Below are positions 53,133-62,702 of a stretch of 64,000 nt of DNA, one piece after another (positions within the stretch are counted from its first letter, which is position 1; every line of letters starts with the position of its first letter). The translations under genes were made by a program, and so were the position numbers. The notes below the pieces were generated by a model. The model searched no databases, had not been told where the DNA came from, and saw only the letters and a program-made list of their open reading frames with translations. Source of the DNA: Neobacillus ginsengisoli (GTDB lineage Bacteria; Bacillota; Bacilli; Bacillales_B; DSM-18226); contig NZ_JAUSTW010000007.1 in NCBI RefSeq assembly GCF_030813055.1, positions 124,001 through 188,000 of the forward strand, read 5' to 3'.

Positions 53133-53252
53133 TTTTGGCACTTCCTTTCTCTATTTAACACCCTAAAAAGAGTGAATAACGGGCATTTAGAGGGATTTCC
53201 CCCAGAATACATATTCTTCATTATAAACAAATTTTTCCCGTTTATGCTAGTG

Positions 53253-53462
53253 CTATCTGCCGTTTCGCTTGATTTTTTCAGGTCGAGACCGTTCTTTCTC
53301 CGTTTCCTTTTGTGCGTTGTGCTTTTTAATCTCCTTAATTGACACTACCAAGAAGAAAATGGCCAGCAGCAAAAATGAAACCGCCCCTAATTGAAGCTGA
53401 TAGAGATAATATAACGGCCATGCAAACACAAGTAAAACAATAATCATGCGGCTAATTTTCAT
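53253..53462 (-). CDS. Small membrane protein, function unknown
   Basis: A 69-residue protein with two hydrophobic helices (MIIVLLVFAWPLYYLYQL and AVSFLLLAIFFLVVSI) and a charged tail (KKHNAQKETEKERSRPEKIK). I do not recognise a family. It lies alone between the icmF terminator and rpoE. Coding status is supported by the helix-helix-charged-tail pattern and a frame without stops, but remains moderate. Confidence 0.6.
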   Translation of the reverse strand: MKISRMIIVLLVFAWPLYYLYQLQLGAVSFLLLAIFFLVVSIKEIKKHNAQKETEKERSRPEKIKRNGR

Positions 53463-53570
53463 TTGTTTACACCTGCCCGATAAACCTCATAGTTTGTTTG
53501 CTACTTTTGATTATATAAGATAATAGCTAATTTTTAATAATAAGTTGAAAAATAATTATAACAGAAAAAG

Positions 53571-53607
53571 ACAATGGCTCAAAAGCAGGAGCTTTTAAAG
53601 CCATTGT
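53571..53607 (-). terminator. Terminator of icmF
   Basis: On the minus strand ACAATGGCT..AAAAGC-TCCT-GCTTTT..AGCCATTGT is followed by CTTTTTC. Confidence 0.88.
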
Positions 53608-53657
53608 TCTATTAATAAAATTTTTATCAAATTAAACTTTGCCAGATACCTGTTTTG

Positions 53658-56600
53658 CTACATATTTCTGCGATACTGACCGCCGACTTCGTAAAGCGCT
53701 CTGGTGATTTGCCCTAGGCTCGCCACTTTTACCGTTTCCATTAACTCGGCAAAAATATTGCCGTTGTTGACAGCCGCCTCTTTTAAGCTCTTTAATTTTT
53801 CCGCGGCCGCATCGGCATGACTTTCCTGGAAGGTGAGCAAATTATGAATTTGCAATTCTTTTTCTTCATAGGAGGCTCTTGCCAGTTCCATGCTGTTTAC
53901 AGCTTCCTCAGATGGAGGATTCGGATTCAAATACGTGTTAACCCCGATGATTGGCAATTCACCCGTATGCTTTTTCATTTCATAGTACATTGATTCATCT
54001 TGGATTTTTCCGCGCTGATACTGGGTCTCCATCGAGCCAAGGACACCGCCGCGGTCGTTTAAGCGTTCAAATTCCTGAAGAACCGCTTCTTCAACCAGCT
54101 CGGTTAACTCTTCGACGATAAATGAGCCTTGAAGCGGATTTTCATTTTTCGTTAACCCGTGCTCTTTCGTAATAATCATCTGAATCGCCATCGCCCGGCG
54201 CACGGACTCTTCCGTCGGCGTCGTAATTGCCTCATCATACGCATTCGTATGAAGCGAATTACAGTTATCCTGCAGCGCCATCAACGCCTGAAGGGTCGTA
54301 CGGATATCATTAAAGTCGATTTCCTGGGCATGCAGCGAGCGCCCTGATGTTTGAACATGGTACTTCAGCTTTTGGCTCCGTTCATTTGCGCCATATTTAT
54401 CGCGCATTACCGTTGCCCAAATGCGGCGCGCCACACGGCCGATCACCGTATATTCAGGGTCCAATCCATTGGAAAAGAAGAACGAAAGATTTGGTGCGAA
54501 ATCATCAATTTTCATGCCGCGGCTTAAGTAATATTCCACATAGGTGAAGCCATTTGACAGCGTAAACGCCAGCTGCGAAATCGGATTCGCTCCCGCCTCG
54601 GCAATATGATAGCCGGAAATCGAGACGGAATAATAATTGCGCACCTGCTTGTCAATGAAATATTGCTGAATATCGCCCATCATCCGTAAAGCAAATTCCG
54701 TTGAAAAAATACACGTATTTTGGCCTTGGTCTTCTTTTAAAATATCAGCCTGCACCGTACCGCGGACGGTTTTTAACGTATAGGCCTTTACTTCGGCAAA
54801 CTCCTCAACCGTTAGGACACGGCCAAGCTCCGATTCTTTCTTCTTTACCTGCTGGTCAATCGCCGTATTCATGAACATTGCCAAAATGATTGGCGCGGGA
54901 CCATTAATTGTCATCGATACCGATGTGGACGGATGACATAAATCAAAGCCTGCATATAGTTTTTTCATATCATCAAGCGTACAAACGCTGACGCCGCTCT
55001 CGCCGATTTTTCCAAAAATATCAGGTCGGTAATCCGGGTCTTCGCCGTACAAGGTAACCGAGTCAAACGCTGTACTTAAACGCTTCGCTGAATCGTCCTT
55101 TGATAAATAGTGGAAGCGGCGATTCGTTCTATCCGGTGTGCCTTCGCCGGCAAATTGCCGTTTCGGATCTTCCCCTTCGCGCTTGAACGGAAAAACACCT
55201 GCTGTATACGGGAACGAGCCAGGTACATTTTCCTGGTAGACCCAGCGGAGGATTTCACCGTAATCCTTATATTTTGGCAGCGCCACCTTTGGAATATCCA
55301 GACCTGATAAGCTTTTTGTTTTTAACACTGTGATAATTTCTTTATCGCGAATTCTGGTGACGAATTGCTCGGCGGAATACGCTTCCATCGTTTTATCCCA
55401 GCTAGTAAGAATTTTCTTCGATTCCGGTGTTAACCTCGCTTCAACTTCCTGTTTAATGGATGCGAGTGTTGCAAGAACAGCATCGTCCTTAACAAGCGTC
55501 ATCGCACCCTCGAGCTGGAATAATTTCCGGGCAATATTTGCTTGCTCCTCCGCTTTTTTATGATACCTGCGGACCGTATCGGATATTTCCCGTAAATAAT
55601 AACGGCGATCCGTCGGAATAATCACATTTTGCTTTTCCACAAGGGCTTTTTTCGTAAAAGAAGTCAGCCAATCCGTCGCCATTTTTTCATTAATTTTTTC
55701 AATCAACGCCGCAAACAAAGCATTGGTGCCCGGATCATTAAACTGGCTGGCAATCGTACCGTAAACCGGCATTTCGGAAGCTTCTTTTTCAAACAGCATA
55801 TGGCTGCGCTGGTATTGTTTTTGCACTTGGCGCTTAGCATCCTCGGAGCCCTTGCGCTCGAACTTATTGATGACGATTAAATCGGCAAAGTCGATCATGT
55901 CGATTTTTTCAAGCTGGGACGGCGCCCCGAATTCACTAGTCATTACGTACATTGACACATCGCAAATTTCGGTAATCCCCGCATCGCCTTGGCCGATCCC
56001 GCTCGTCTCGACGATGACAAGGTCAAATCCGGCCGCTTTCGTAACGGCAACCGCATCCTTGATCGCGAGCGAAAGCTCTGTTTTCGAGGATCTTGTTGCC
56101 AGGCTGCGCATATACACATTCGGTGAAAAAATCGCATTCATGCGAATCCGGTCACCTAACAGCGCGCCGCCCGTTTTTTGTTTCGTCGGGTCAACTGAAA
56201 GAATCGCCACCTTTTTATCAGGCAGCTCATTGATAAAGCGGCGGATTAGTTCGTCGGTCAGCGAGCTTTTTCCCGCTCCCCCTGTACCGGTGATTCCGAC
56301 AACCGGAATCGTTTTCGACAATGTTTTCACTTGATCAAGCACAAGCTCGGCGGCAGCGGCCACTTCTTTGTTATCGTCAACATGAAGCTCGGCCAGCGTA
56401 ATTAACTTGGCAATTGCGTTAACATCACCCGTTGTCAGCTTTTCAATTTGCTCGGCGGCATTGGTGGTCACCGTAGGAAAATCGCATTCCTCCAGCATTC
56501 GGTCAATCATTCCTTGAAGCCCCATCGTTCTGCCATCCTCAGGTGAGAAAATCCAGGCAATCCCGTAGTCATGAAGCTCTTTTATTTCCCGAGGGATAAT

Positions 56601-56903
56601 AACGCCGCCCCCGCCGCCATAAATGCGAATATGCGGTGCGCCCTTTTCCTTTAGAAGATCGTACATATATTTAAAGTATTCAACGTGTCCGCCTTGATAG
56701 GAAGAAATCGCAATCCCCTGCGCATCCTCCTGAATCGCCGCATTCACCACTTCTTCCACCGAACGGTTATGACCAAGGTGAATCACCTCCGCCCCGCTCG
56801 ATTGCAGGATTCTTCTCATGATATTAATTGAAGCATCATGCCCGTCAAACAAACTCGATGCTGTCACAAACCGAATATGATGTTTTGGCCGATAAATTCC
56901 CAT
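53658..56903 (-). CDS. icmF: Fused isobutyryl-CoA mutase IcmF
   Basis: A 1081-residue adenosylcobalamin enzyme. Residues 1-140 are the B12-binding domain with D20 and H22 in [12 protein letters not shown]. About 160-430 form a MeaB-like GTPase chaperone, with P-loop [12 protein letters not shown] (203-214) and [15 protein letters not shown]. The remainder is the mutase barrel ([34 protein letters not shown]). IcmF interconverts isobutyryl- and n-butyryl-CoA and repairs its own cofactor by GTP hydrolysis. GGGGGAG precedes the ATG. A repeat element lies 17 bases upstream, between it and tetR. Confidence 0.96.
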   Translation of the reverse strand: MGIYRPKHHIRFVTASSLFDGHDASINIMRRILQSSGAEVIHLGHNRSVEEVVNAAIQEDAQGIAISSYQGGHVEYFKYMYDLLKEKGAPHIRIYGGGGGVIIPREIKELHDYGIAWIFSPEDGRTMGLQGMIDRMLEECDFPTVTTNAAEQIEKLTTGDVNAIAKLITLAELHVDDNKEVAAAAELVLDQVKTLSKTIPVVGITGTGGAGKSSLTDELIRRFINELPDKKVAILSVDPTKQKTGGALLGDRIRMNAIFSPNVYMRSLATRSSKTELSLAIKDAVAVTKAAGFDLVIVETSGIGQGDAGITEICDVSMYVMTSEFGAPSQLEKIDMIDFADLIVINKFERKGSEDAKRQVQKQYQRSHMLFEKEASEMPVYGTIASQFNDPGTNALFAALIEKINEKMATDWLTSFTKKALVEKQNVIIPTDRRYYLREISDTVRRYHKKAEEQANIARKLFQLEGAMTLVKDDAVLATLASIKQEVEARLTPESKKILTSWDKTMEAYSAEQFVTRIRDKEIITVLKTKSLSGLDIPKVALPKYKDYGEILRWVYQENVPGSFPYTAGVFPFKREGEDPKRQFAGEGTPDRTNRRFHYLSKDDSAKRLSTAFDSVTLYGEDPDYRPDIFGKIGESGVSVCTLDDMKKLYAGFDLCHPSTSVSMTINGPAPIILAMFMNTAIDQQVKKKESELGRVLTVEEFAEVKAYTLKTVRGTVQADILKEDQGQNTCIFSTEFALRMMGDIQQYFIDKQVRNYYSVSISGYHIAEAGANPISQLAFTLSNGFTYVEYYLSRGMKIDDFAPNLSFFFSNGLDPEYTVIGRVARRIWATVMRDKYGANERSQKLKYHVQTSGRSLHAQEIDFNDIRTTLQALMALQDNCNSLHTNAYDEAITTPTEESVRRAMAIQMIITKEHGLTKNENPLQGSFIVEELTELVEEAVLQEFERLNDRGGVLGSMETQYQRGKIQDESMYYEMKKHTGELPIIGVNTYLNPNPPSEEAVNSMELARASYEEKELQIHNLLTFQESHADAAAEKLKSLKEAAVNNGNIFAELMETVKVASLGQITRALYEVGGQYRRNM

Positions 56904-56919
56904 CGTTCTCCCCCGTTCT

Positions 56920-57042
56920 TAGAAAAGCGCAAGGCGCCCGCTTATCAGCGACCAGCATAAGACGAGCCGGCAGGAAGGTTGTTTTTTAACCTTCCTGACA
57001 GATTGGCTTATGAAACGAGCCGATGGCGCCTGGAGCTTGACA
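56920..57042. repeat. Second copy of the TAGCTCCAG...TTTTCTTA-type repeat, inverted
   Basis: Read on the minus strand it begins GTCAAGCTCCAGGCGCC and ends GGGCGCCTTGCGCTTTTCTAA, like 43226-43376. It contains a perfect ten-base hairpin CAGGAAGGTT/AACCTTCCTG (56971-56997) and CATAAG/CTTATG arms. It separates tetR from icmF. Confidence 0.72.
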
Positions 57043-57106
57043 TTAATCAAAGTAAAAATAAACCCTGTTCTTCCGTTCCGCTTTTCATCGTTTAGGTAGT
57101 CATTTT

Positions 57107-57739
57107 TCATACGCGATATTGATTTAACCCTGCAAACAAATGATCCGTTTGCAGGTCAATGTATTCGTCCAAGGTAAATAATTTCCGTAATGCCCAGCGG
57201 CGGAATCCCCACATTTGACCTTGGACAAATATGTCATGGGCAATGATTTCAATTTGCTTTTTCGATAAGGTCAGTTCCCCATTTTCAACACATCGGGTCA
57301 GGAGATTTTCGAACATCCCGACCATTTCCATTTCCTTTTTCAGTACATATGGAAGTGCATCCTTTGAGAGCGATTTAACCTCTTGATACATAACCAGCAC
57401 TTCGGCCTGCAATTCATCCATAACCCGGAAATAATCGGCAATCCCAAGCTTCAAGCTCGCGAGTGTACCTTTTTCCTGGTCAAGGCCCTGTTCCAGCCGC
57501 TCGCGGACATGGTCGTAGATGCTATCGCAAACAAGGTAGAGGACGTCTTCCTTGGTGCGGATGTATTCATACAGTGTACCAATGCTAAAGCCGGCCGCTT
57601 TGGCAATCTCTCTTGTCGTCGTCCCGTGAAATCCCTTTTCCTTAAAAAGGGTGACCGCCCCTTTGATCATCTGGTCGCGCCTTTTTTGCACGAGCTTTTC
57701 ATCTTTGACAGATGCCTGTACTTCCCGTTTTTTTATCAT
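57107..57739 (-). CDS. TetR family regulator of acyl-CoA metabolism
   Basis: A 210-residue regulator. The N-terminal HTH (IKGAVTLFKEKGFHGTTTREIAKAAGFSIGTLYEY) is followed by an all-helical ligand domain. By place, between icmF and acyl-CoA dehydrogenase genes, it probably senses an acyl-CoA. A nearby operator has not been identified with confidence. Confidence 0.88.
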   Translation of the reverse strand: MIKKREVQASVKDEKLVQKRRDQMIKGAVTLFKEKGFHGTTTREIAKAAGFSIGTLYEYIRTKEDVLYLVCDSIYDHVRERLEQGLDQEKGTLASLKLGIADYFRVMDELQAEVLVMYQEVKSLSKDALPYVLKKEMEMVGMFENLLTRCVENGELTLSKKQIEIIAHDIFVQGQMWGFRRWALRKLFTLDEYIDLQTDHLFAGLNQYRV

Positions 57740-57803
57740 GCTTTACCGCCTTTTCCATATTAGGCGATTTTTGATACCGCCTTCCCCTTTGTTAATCAAG
57801 TTA

Positions 57804-58943
57804 TTATTTTGTAAGCATCCTTGAGATGACAAGACGCTGGATTTCCTGTGTTCCTTCGTAAATTTGCGTGATTTTCGCATCACGCATGAATCGTTCAACC
57901 GGATAATCCTTTGTATAGCCGTAGCCGCCAAATACCTGGACAGCTTCGGTTGTTACTTTCATTGCCGTGTCACCGGCGAGTAATTTGGACATTGCCGATT
58001 CTTTTCCGTATGGCAGACCGTTTGATTCAAGCCATGCAGCCTGATAGGTTAATAGTCTTGAAGCTTCGATGCCTGTGGCCATATCCGCAAGCTTAAAGCT
58101 GATTCCTTGGTTGGCCGCGATCGGCTTGCCAAATTGGTGACGCTCTTTTGCGTAATCGACCGCTGCGTCGAGCGCACCTTGCGCAATTCCGACTGCTTGG
58201 GCGGCGATGCCGTTGCGGCCGCCATCAAGGGTCATCATCGCAATTTTAAAGCCTTCGCCTTCTTCGCCAAGTCGGTTTGCTACCGGCACCTTGCAATCTT
58301 CAAAAATAATTTCGGTTGTCGGTGACGAGCGAATGCCGAGTTTCTTTTCTTTTTTCCCAACGGAGAAGCCAAGGAAATCGCTTTCAATAATAAAGGCGGT
58401 TGTTCCTTTTTGCTTGCTGGTCGGATCGGTTAACGCAAAAACCACATAAATGTCGGCCACACCGCCGTTTGTGATGAAAATTTTTGAGCCGTTTAGGACG
58501 TAATGATCGCCTTCAAGACGGGCTGTTGTTCTCATTCCGCCTGCATCCGAGCCGCTGCCAGGCTCTGTTAAGCCGTAAGCTCCGATTTTGCTTCCTTCTG
58601 CCATCGGGCGAAGATAGGTTTGTTTTTGTTCTTCAGAACCGAATTTGTAGATAGGCCAGCCGGCTAAGGACGTGTGAGCGGAAAGCATTACCCCTGTAGA
58701 AGCGTCGACGCGGGAAAGCTCTTCGACAGCGATACAATAAGCTAAATAATCACTGCCGATGCCGCCATACTCTTCAGGCCACGGAATTCCGGTTAAGCCA
58801 AGCTCCGCCATTTTGTCGAAAATTTCACGGTCAAAGCGTTCTTCCTCGTCACGTTCAGCCGCTGTAGGCGCTACTTCGTTCCGTGCAAAATCCCGAACCA
58901 TTTTTCTGATCATTTCATGCTCTTCGGATAATCTAAAGTTCAT
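57804..58943 (-). CDS. Acyl-CoA dehydrogenase
   Basis: A flavoenzyme of about 379 residues performing alpha,beta-dehydrogenation of acyl-CoA. FAD and substrate motifs are [18 protein letters not shown] and [20 protein letters not shown], and the catalytic base is the glutamate in [17 protein letters not shown] lies eight bases before the ATG at 58943. It is paralogous to the next gene; chain-length preference is not readable. Confidence 0.94.
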   Translation of the reverse strand: MNFRLSEEHEMIRKMVRDFARNEVAPTAAERDEEERFDREIFDKMAELGLTGIPWPEEYGGIGSDYLAYCIAVEELSRVDASTGVMLSAHTSLAGWPIYKFGSEEQKQTYLRPMAEGSKIGAYGLTEPGSGSDAGGMRTTARLEGDHYVLNGSKIFITNGGVADIYVVFALTDPTSKQKGTTAFIIESDFLGFSVGKKEKKLGIRSSPTTEIIFEDCKVPVANRLGEEGEGFKIAMMTLDGGRNGIAAQAVGIAQGALDAAVDYAKERHQFGKPIAANQGISFKLADMATGIEASRLLTYQAAWLESNGLPYGKESAMSKLLAGDTAMKVTTEAVQVFGGYGYTKDYPVERFMRDAKITQIYEGTQEIQRLVISRMLTK

Positions 58944-58985
58944 TGCTTTGTCCTCCATTAAATTGATGTATTAAGATTCATACCT

Positions 58986-60116
58986 TTACAGATGCTTACT
59001 CACCACAATCCGCTGAATCTCACTTGTACCTTCATAGATTTCCGTAATTTTAGCATCACGGAAGTAGCGCTCTACCGGGTAATCCTCTGTATAACCGTAG
59101 CCTCCGAACACTTGGATCGCTTCCGTCGCTACTTCGACCGCTGTTCTTGAAGCAAACAATTTTGCCATTGATGCTTCCATCCCGCATTTCAAGCCGTTCG
59201 TCCGTAAATCGGCGGCGCGGTAGATTAATAGTTTCGCTGCCTCAACGCTTGTCGCCATATCAGCTAGCTTAAAGCCAACACCTTGCTGAGATGCAATCGG
59301 TTTTCCAAATTGCCGGCGTTCCTTCGCATAGGCGATTGCAGCCTCAAGGGCGGCTTCGGCAATCCCCAGCGCTTGGGTAGCAATGCCGATTCGGCCGACT
59401 TCGAGGTTGGCCATGGCAATTTTAAAGCCCGCGCCTTCTTGGCCGAGAAGGTTTTCGACCGGCACCATCATATCCTCAAAGGTTAACTGCACAGTCCTTG
59501 AACCGTGTAAGCCCATTTTCTTTTCATCCTTACCGATGACCAGACCCGGCATTCCTTTTTCAACAATGAAGGCGGATATTCCTTTGCTGCCCAGTTCGGG
59601 ATTGGTGGAGGCAAAGACGATATACACATCCGCTTCTCCGCCATTAGTAATAAACACCTTAGAACCATTAATCACATAATGATCGGCTTTTCTAACAGCT
59701 CGTGATTTTAAGCTGGCTGCATCAGACCCTGAACTAGCTTCTGTTAAGCAAAAGGCACCCAAATATTCGCCTGAAGCTAGCTTTGGTACATATTTTTGCT
59801 TCTGTTCCTCACTCCCAAAATAAAGAATCGGATTTGTGCAAACCGATGTATGGACGGATAAAATAACACCCACGGTTGCGCTGACTTTGGAAAGTTCATG
59901 GATGGCGATAATATAAGACGTAAAATCCATTTCCGCCCCGCCGTATTTTTCAGGAACGGGAATACCCATGAGGCCGAGCTCGCCCATTTTGCGGATTATT
60001 TCCCGCGGAAACTCGCCTTTTTCCATGTTTTCAATAAACGGCGCAATTTCAGCAGTGGCAAAATCGCGAACCATTTTTCGCATCATTTCTTGTTCTTGTG
60101 TAAAAGTAAGATTCAC
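58986..60116 (-). CDS. acdA: Acyl-CoA dehydrogenase AcdA
   Basis: A 376-residue acyl-CoA dehydrogenase. [38 protein letters not shown] and the catalytic glutamate in IYEGTSEIQRIV are present. The position between rpoE-side genes and fadF agrees with acdA of B. subtilis. It is 42 bases from the second dehydrogenase and probably cotranscribed with it. Electrons would go to ETF. Confidence 0.93.
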   Translation of the reverse strand: MNLTFTQEQEMMRKMVRDFATAEIAPFIENMEKGEFPREIIRKMGELGLMGIPVPEKYGGAEMDFTSYIIAIHELSKVSATVGVILSVHTSVCTNPILYFGSEEQKQKYVPKLASGEYLGAFCLTEASSGSDAASLKSRAVRKADHYVINGSKVFITNGGEADVYIVFASTNPELGSKGISAFIVEKGMPGLVIGKDEKKMGLHGSRTVQLTFEDMMVPVENLLGQEGAGFKIAMANLEVGRIGIATQALGIAEAALEAAIAYAKERRQFGKPIASQQGVGFKLADMATSVEAAKLLIYRAADLRTNGLKCGMEASMAKLFASRTAVEVATEAIQVFGGYGYTEDYPVERYFRDAKITEIYEGTSEIQRIVVSKHL

Positions 60117-60154
60117 CGTTAATCTCCCCTTGAAGGAATGATGTAAATGCTCGA

Positions 60155-61006
60155 TTATTCGTATGTGTAAAAACCGCGCCCGGTTTTCTTGCCGAGCCAG
60201 CCTGCTTTAACATATTTGCGCAGAAGCGGACATGGGCGGTATTTATCATCGCCAAAGCCTTCGTGCAGTGTTTCCATAATATAAAGACATGTATCTAAGC
60301 CGATAAAATCAGCTAATGTTAACGGCCCCATCGGGTGATTCATTCCTAGTTTCATCACTTCATCAATGGCTTCCTTCGTGGCCACACCTTCGTACAGGGT
60401 GTAAATCGCTTCATTGATCATCGGCATAAGTATACGGTTGGAAACAAAGCCCGGAAAATCGTTCACTTCGACAGGTACCTTGCTCAATGTTTTTGTCATG
60501 TCTTCGATCACTTGGTATACTTCATCGGCTGTTGCCAGGCCGCGGATAATTTCCACCAGCTTCATCACCGGCACCGGGTTCATAAAATGCATGCCGATTA
60601 CTTTTTCGGGACGCTTGGTGCTTGCTGCAATTTCCGTGATTGGCAGGGAAGACGTATTGCTTGCAAGGATTGTTTGAGGCGGTGCGATTTCATCCAACTG
60701 TGCAAAAATTTTCGCTTTGATTTCCATATTTTCAACGGCCGCTTCGATCACGAGGTCGACCTCACGGGCATCATTCAAATCAACAGAAAGTGTGATGTTC
60801 GTTAGTACCGCCTGTTTTTGCTCCTCGGTCAGCTTCCCTTTCTCTACATTTCGGGAAAGATTTTTATTAATTACCCCTAAGCCGCGTTCAACGAATTCCC
60901 CTTTCATGTCATTTAATAACACTTGATAGCCTGCCTGGGCACAAACCTGGGCAATTCCGGAGCCCATTTGTCCTGCACCGATGACCATTACTTTTTCAAC
61001 TTTCAT
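60155..61006 (-). CDS. hbd: 3-hydroxybutyryl-CoA dehydrogenase
   Basis: A 283-residue NAD(P)-dependent 3-hydroxyacyl-CoA dehydrogenase, like MmgB. The Rossmann motif is [19 protein letters not shown], the catalytic histidine lies in [15 protein letters not shown], and the C-terminal helical domain begins [17 protein letters not shown] precedes the ATG at 61006; the upstream ATG at 61024 overlaps that site. Confidence 0.95.
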   Translation of the reverse strand: MKVEKVMVIGAGQMGSGIAQVCAQAGYQVLLNDMKGEFVERGLGVINKNLSRNVEKGKLTEEQKQAVLTNITLSVDLNDAREVDLVIEAAVENMEIKAKIFAQLDEIAPPQTILASNTSSLPITEIAASTKRPEKVIGMHFMNPVPVMKLVEIIRGLATADEVYQVIEDMTKTLSKVPVEVNDFPGFVSNRILMPMINEAIYTLYEGVATKEAIDEVMKLGMNHPMGPLTLADFIGLDTCLYIMETLHEGFGDDKYRPCPLLRKYVKAGWLGKKTGRGFYTYE

Positions 61007-61076
61007 CTTTTCCCCTCCGCTCATCTATCATGGGGCCAAAACCCCGTTTATTTTTAAGGCTAAGTTAAACTTGCCT

Positions 61077-61203
61077 GTTGATTTCCGCTCCAGGCACTCG
61101 CTTTCCGCGGGCGGTCCGGGAGCCTCCTCGGCGCTTTGCGCCTGTGGGGTCTCCCTTGACCTGCTTATCCCGCTGGAGTCTCGTGCCTTCCGCTCCAATC
61201 AAC
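61077..61203. repeat. 127-base interspersed repeat between hbd and thiolase
   Basis: It starts GTTGATTTCCGCTCCAGGCAC, ends GTGCC..CCAATCAAC and is GC-rich, unlike its surroundings. The ends are inverted (GTTGATT/AATCAAC, GGCAC/GTGCC). The core contains CCGCGGGCGGTCCGGGAGCC. I recognise this as a common intergenic repeat of Bacillaceae genomes. Confidence 0.8.
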
Positions 61204-61250
61204 ATAGTTAAATAATGTCTAAAAGTACAAAACTATAACCCCTTTTAAAA

Positions 61251-62438
61251 TTACGCTTTCGGAACCTCAATCATCACCGCATCGCCCTGGCCGCCGCCGC
61301 TGCAGATCGCTGCAATTCCGATTCCGCCGCCGCGGCGCTTTAATTCATGCATTAACGTAATGATGATGCGGGCACCGCTTGCTCCGATCGGGTGTCCGAG
61401 TGCGACCGCACCGCCGTTGACATTGACCTTTTCATAGTCGAGATTGGCAATCTTTGAGCTTGCTAAGGCAACAGCGGCAAACGCTTCGTTAATTTCAAAC
61501 AAATCGATTTCTTCAAGACTTTTACCTGTCTTCTTCAATAATTCATTAATGACGAGGCCCGGAGTTTGCGGGAAGTCCTTTGCTTCCACGGCAACAGCTG
61601 TGTGGCAAATGATGTAAGCTTCAGGTGTTCTTCCTTCACGAACAGCACGCTCTTCGCTCATCAGCACGAGGGCAGCCGCACCGTCATTGACACCTGGGGC
61701 ATTGCCCGCTGTGATCGTTCCATCATGATTGAATACAGGCGCTAATTTTCCAAGTCTCTCCACCGAAGTGTCCTTACGCGGTGATTCGTCATGCTCTATC
61801 ACGATTGGCGCCCCTTTTCGCTGCGGTACTTCAACAGGAACGATTTCTTCCGCAAATTTTCCGCTTTCGATTGCAGCAATCACACGGTCGTGGCTTCTGA
61901 ATGCCCATTGGTCCTGCTCTTCACGGCTGATTTCCATTTCTTTTGCCGTAGAGTTACCGTACGTTCCCATATGGGCGCCGGTAAAGCTGCAGCTTAAACC
62001 GTCTTGGATCATTAAGTCCTTTACAGGTGAGTCACCCATCCGTAAGCCCCATCTTGCTTTTGGCAGGATGTACGGCGCATTGCTCATCGATTCCATTCCC
62101 CCTGCTACAATGACCTCTTCATCACCGGCACGGATAATTTGGTCACCCAACGTAACACTGCGCATGCCGGAGGCACAGACCTTATTAATTGTTTCGGTTT
62201 TTACTTCCCACGGCAGCCCGGCATGTCTTGCAGCTTGGCGTGATGGAATTTGCCCCTGTCCGCCTTGTAAAACAGTGCCCATAAGAACTTCCTGTACGTC
62301 CTCTCCCTTTACCTCCGCACGGTTTAACGCTTCTTTAATTGCCATTCCGCCCAATTCTGAAGCACTAAAGTTACTTAAAGTACCGCCAAACTTTCCAAAA
62401 GGTGTTCTTACCCCGCTTAAAATAACCGTTCTTCCCAT
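61251..62438 (-). CDS. Acetyl-CoA acetyltransferase (thiolase)
   Basis: A 395-residue thiolase, MmgA/AtoB-like. The acyl-accepting cysteine lies in [12 protein letters not shown] near residue 88, the histidine in [12 protein letters not shown], and the second cysteine in [12 protein letters not shown]. It joins or splits acetyl-CoA units at the end of beta-oxidation. A GC-rich repeat separates it from hbd, so the two may be in one message with an interrupted spacer. Confidence 0.95.
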   Translation of the reverse strand: MGRTVILSGVRTPFGKFGGTLSNFSASELGGMAIKEALNRAEVKGEDVQEVLMGTVLQGGQGQIPSRQAARHAGLPWEVKTETINKVCASGMRSVTLGDQIIRAGDEEVIVAGGMESMSNAPYILPKARWGLRMGDSPVKDLMIQDGLSCSFTGAHMGTYGNSTAKEMEISREEQDQWAFRSHDRVIAAIESGKFAEEIVPVEVPQRKGAPIVIEHDESPRKDTSVERLGKLAPVFNHDGTITAGNAPGVNDGAAALVLMSEERAVREGRTPEAYIICHTAVAVEAKDFPQTPGLVINELLKKTGKSLEEIDLFEINEAFAAVALASSKIANLDYEKVNVNGGAVALGHPIGASGARIIITLMHELKRRGGGIGIAAICSGGGQGDAVMIEVPKA

Positions 62439-62542
62439 TCAAAACACTCTCCCTTTTCTTAATATTCAGTCACAAAAAAATAAAGGTATTCCATTCTTTT
62501 CAAGTCGAGCCGACTGAACGCTCGCTCGAGATTGATTGAAAA

Positions 62543-62568
62543 ATGAACGCGGGCATGAAAGCCCACGT
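62543..62568 (-). terminator. Terminator of fadF
   Basis: On the minus strand GTGGGC-TTTCAT-GCCCGCG is followed by TTCATTTTTC, 135 bases beyond the fadF stop. Confidence 0.6.
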
Positions 62569-62702
62569 GCAAGAAAAATGTAAGCGTTTTATCTCCACAA
62601 TCTATTTTACAAAAAAAAGAGCAGAAGTTGAACTGTTTTACACAAAATTCCTAAAATTTTATGAATTCGTGAAAAAGTACTCAACCTCTGCTATTACCAT
62701 TT

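Noticed and set aside
61729..62517. 262-codon plus-strand frame opposite thiolase
   Set aside because: It is antisense to a clear thiolase gene, has serine/proline-rich content without a domain, and follows the codon bias of the sense gene.
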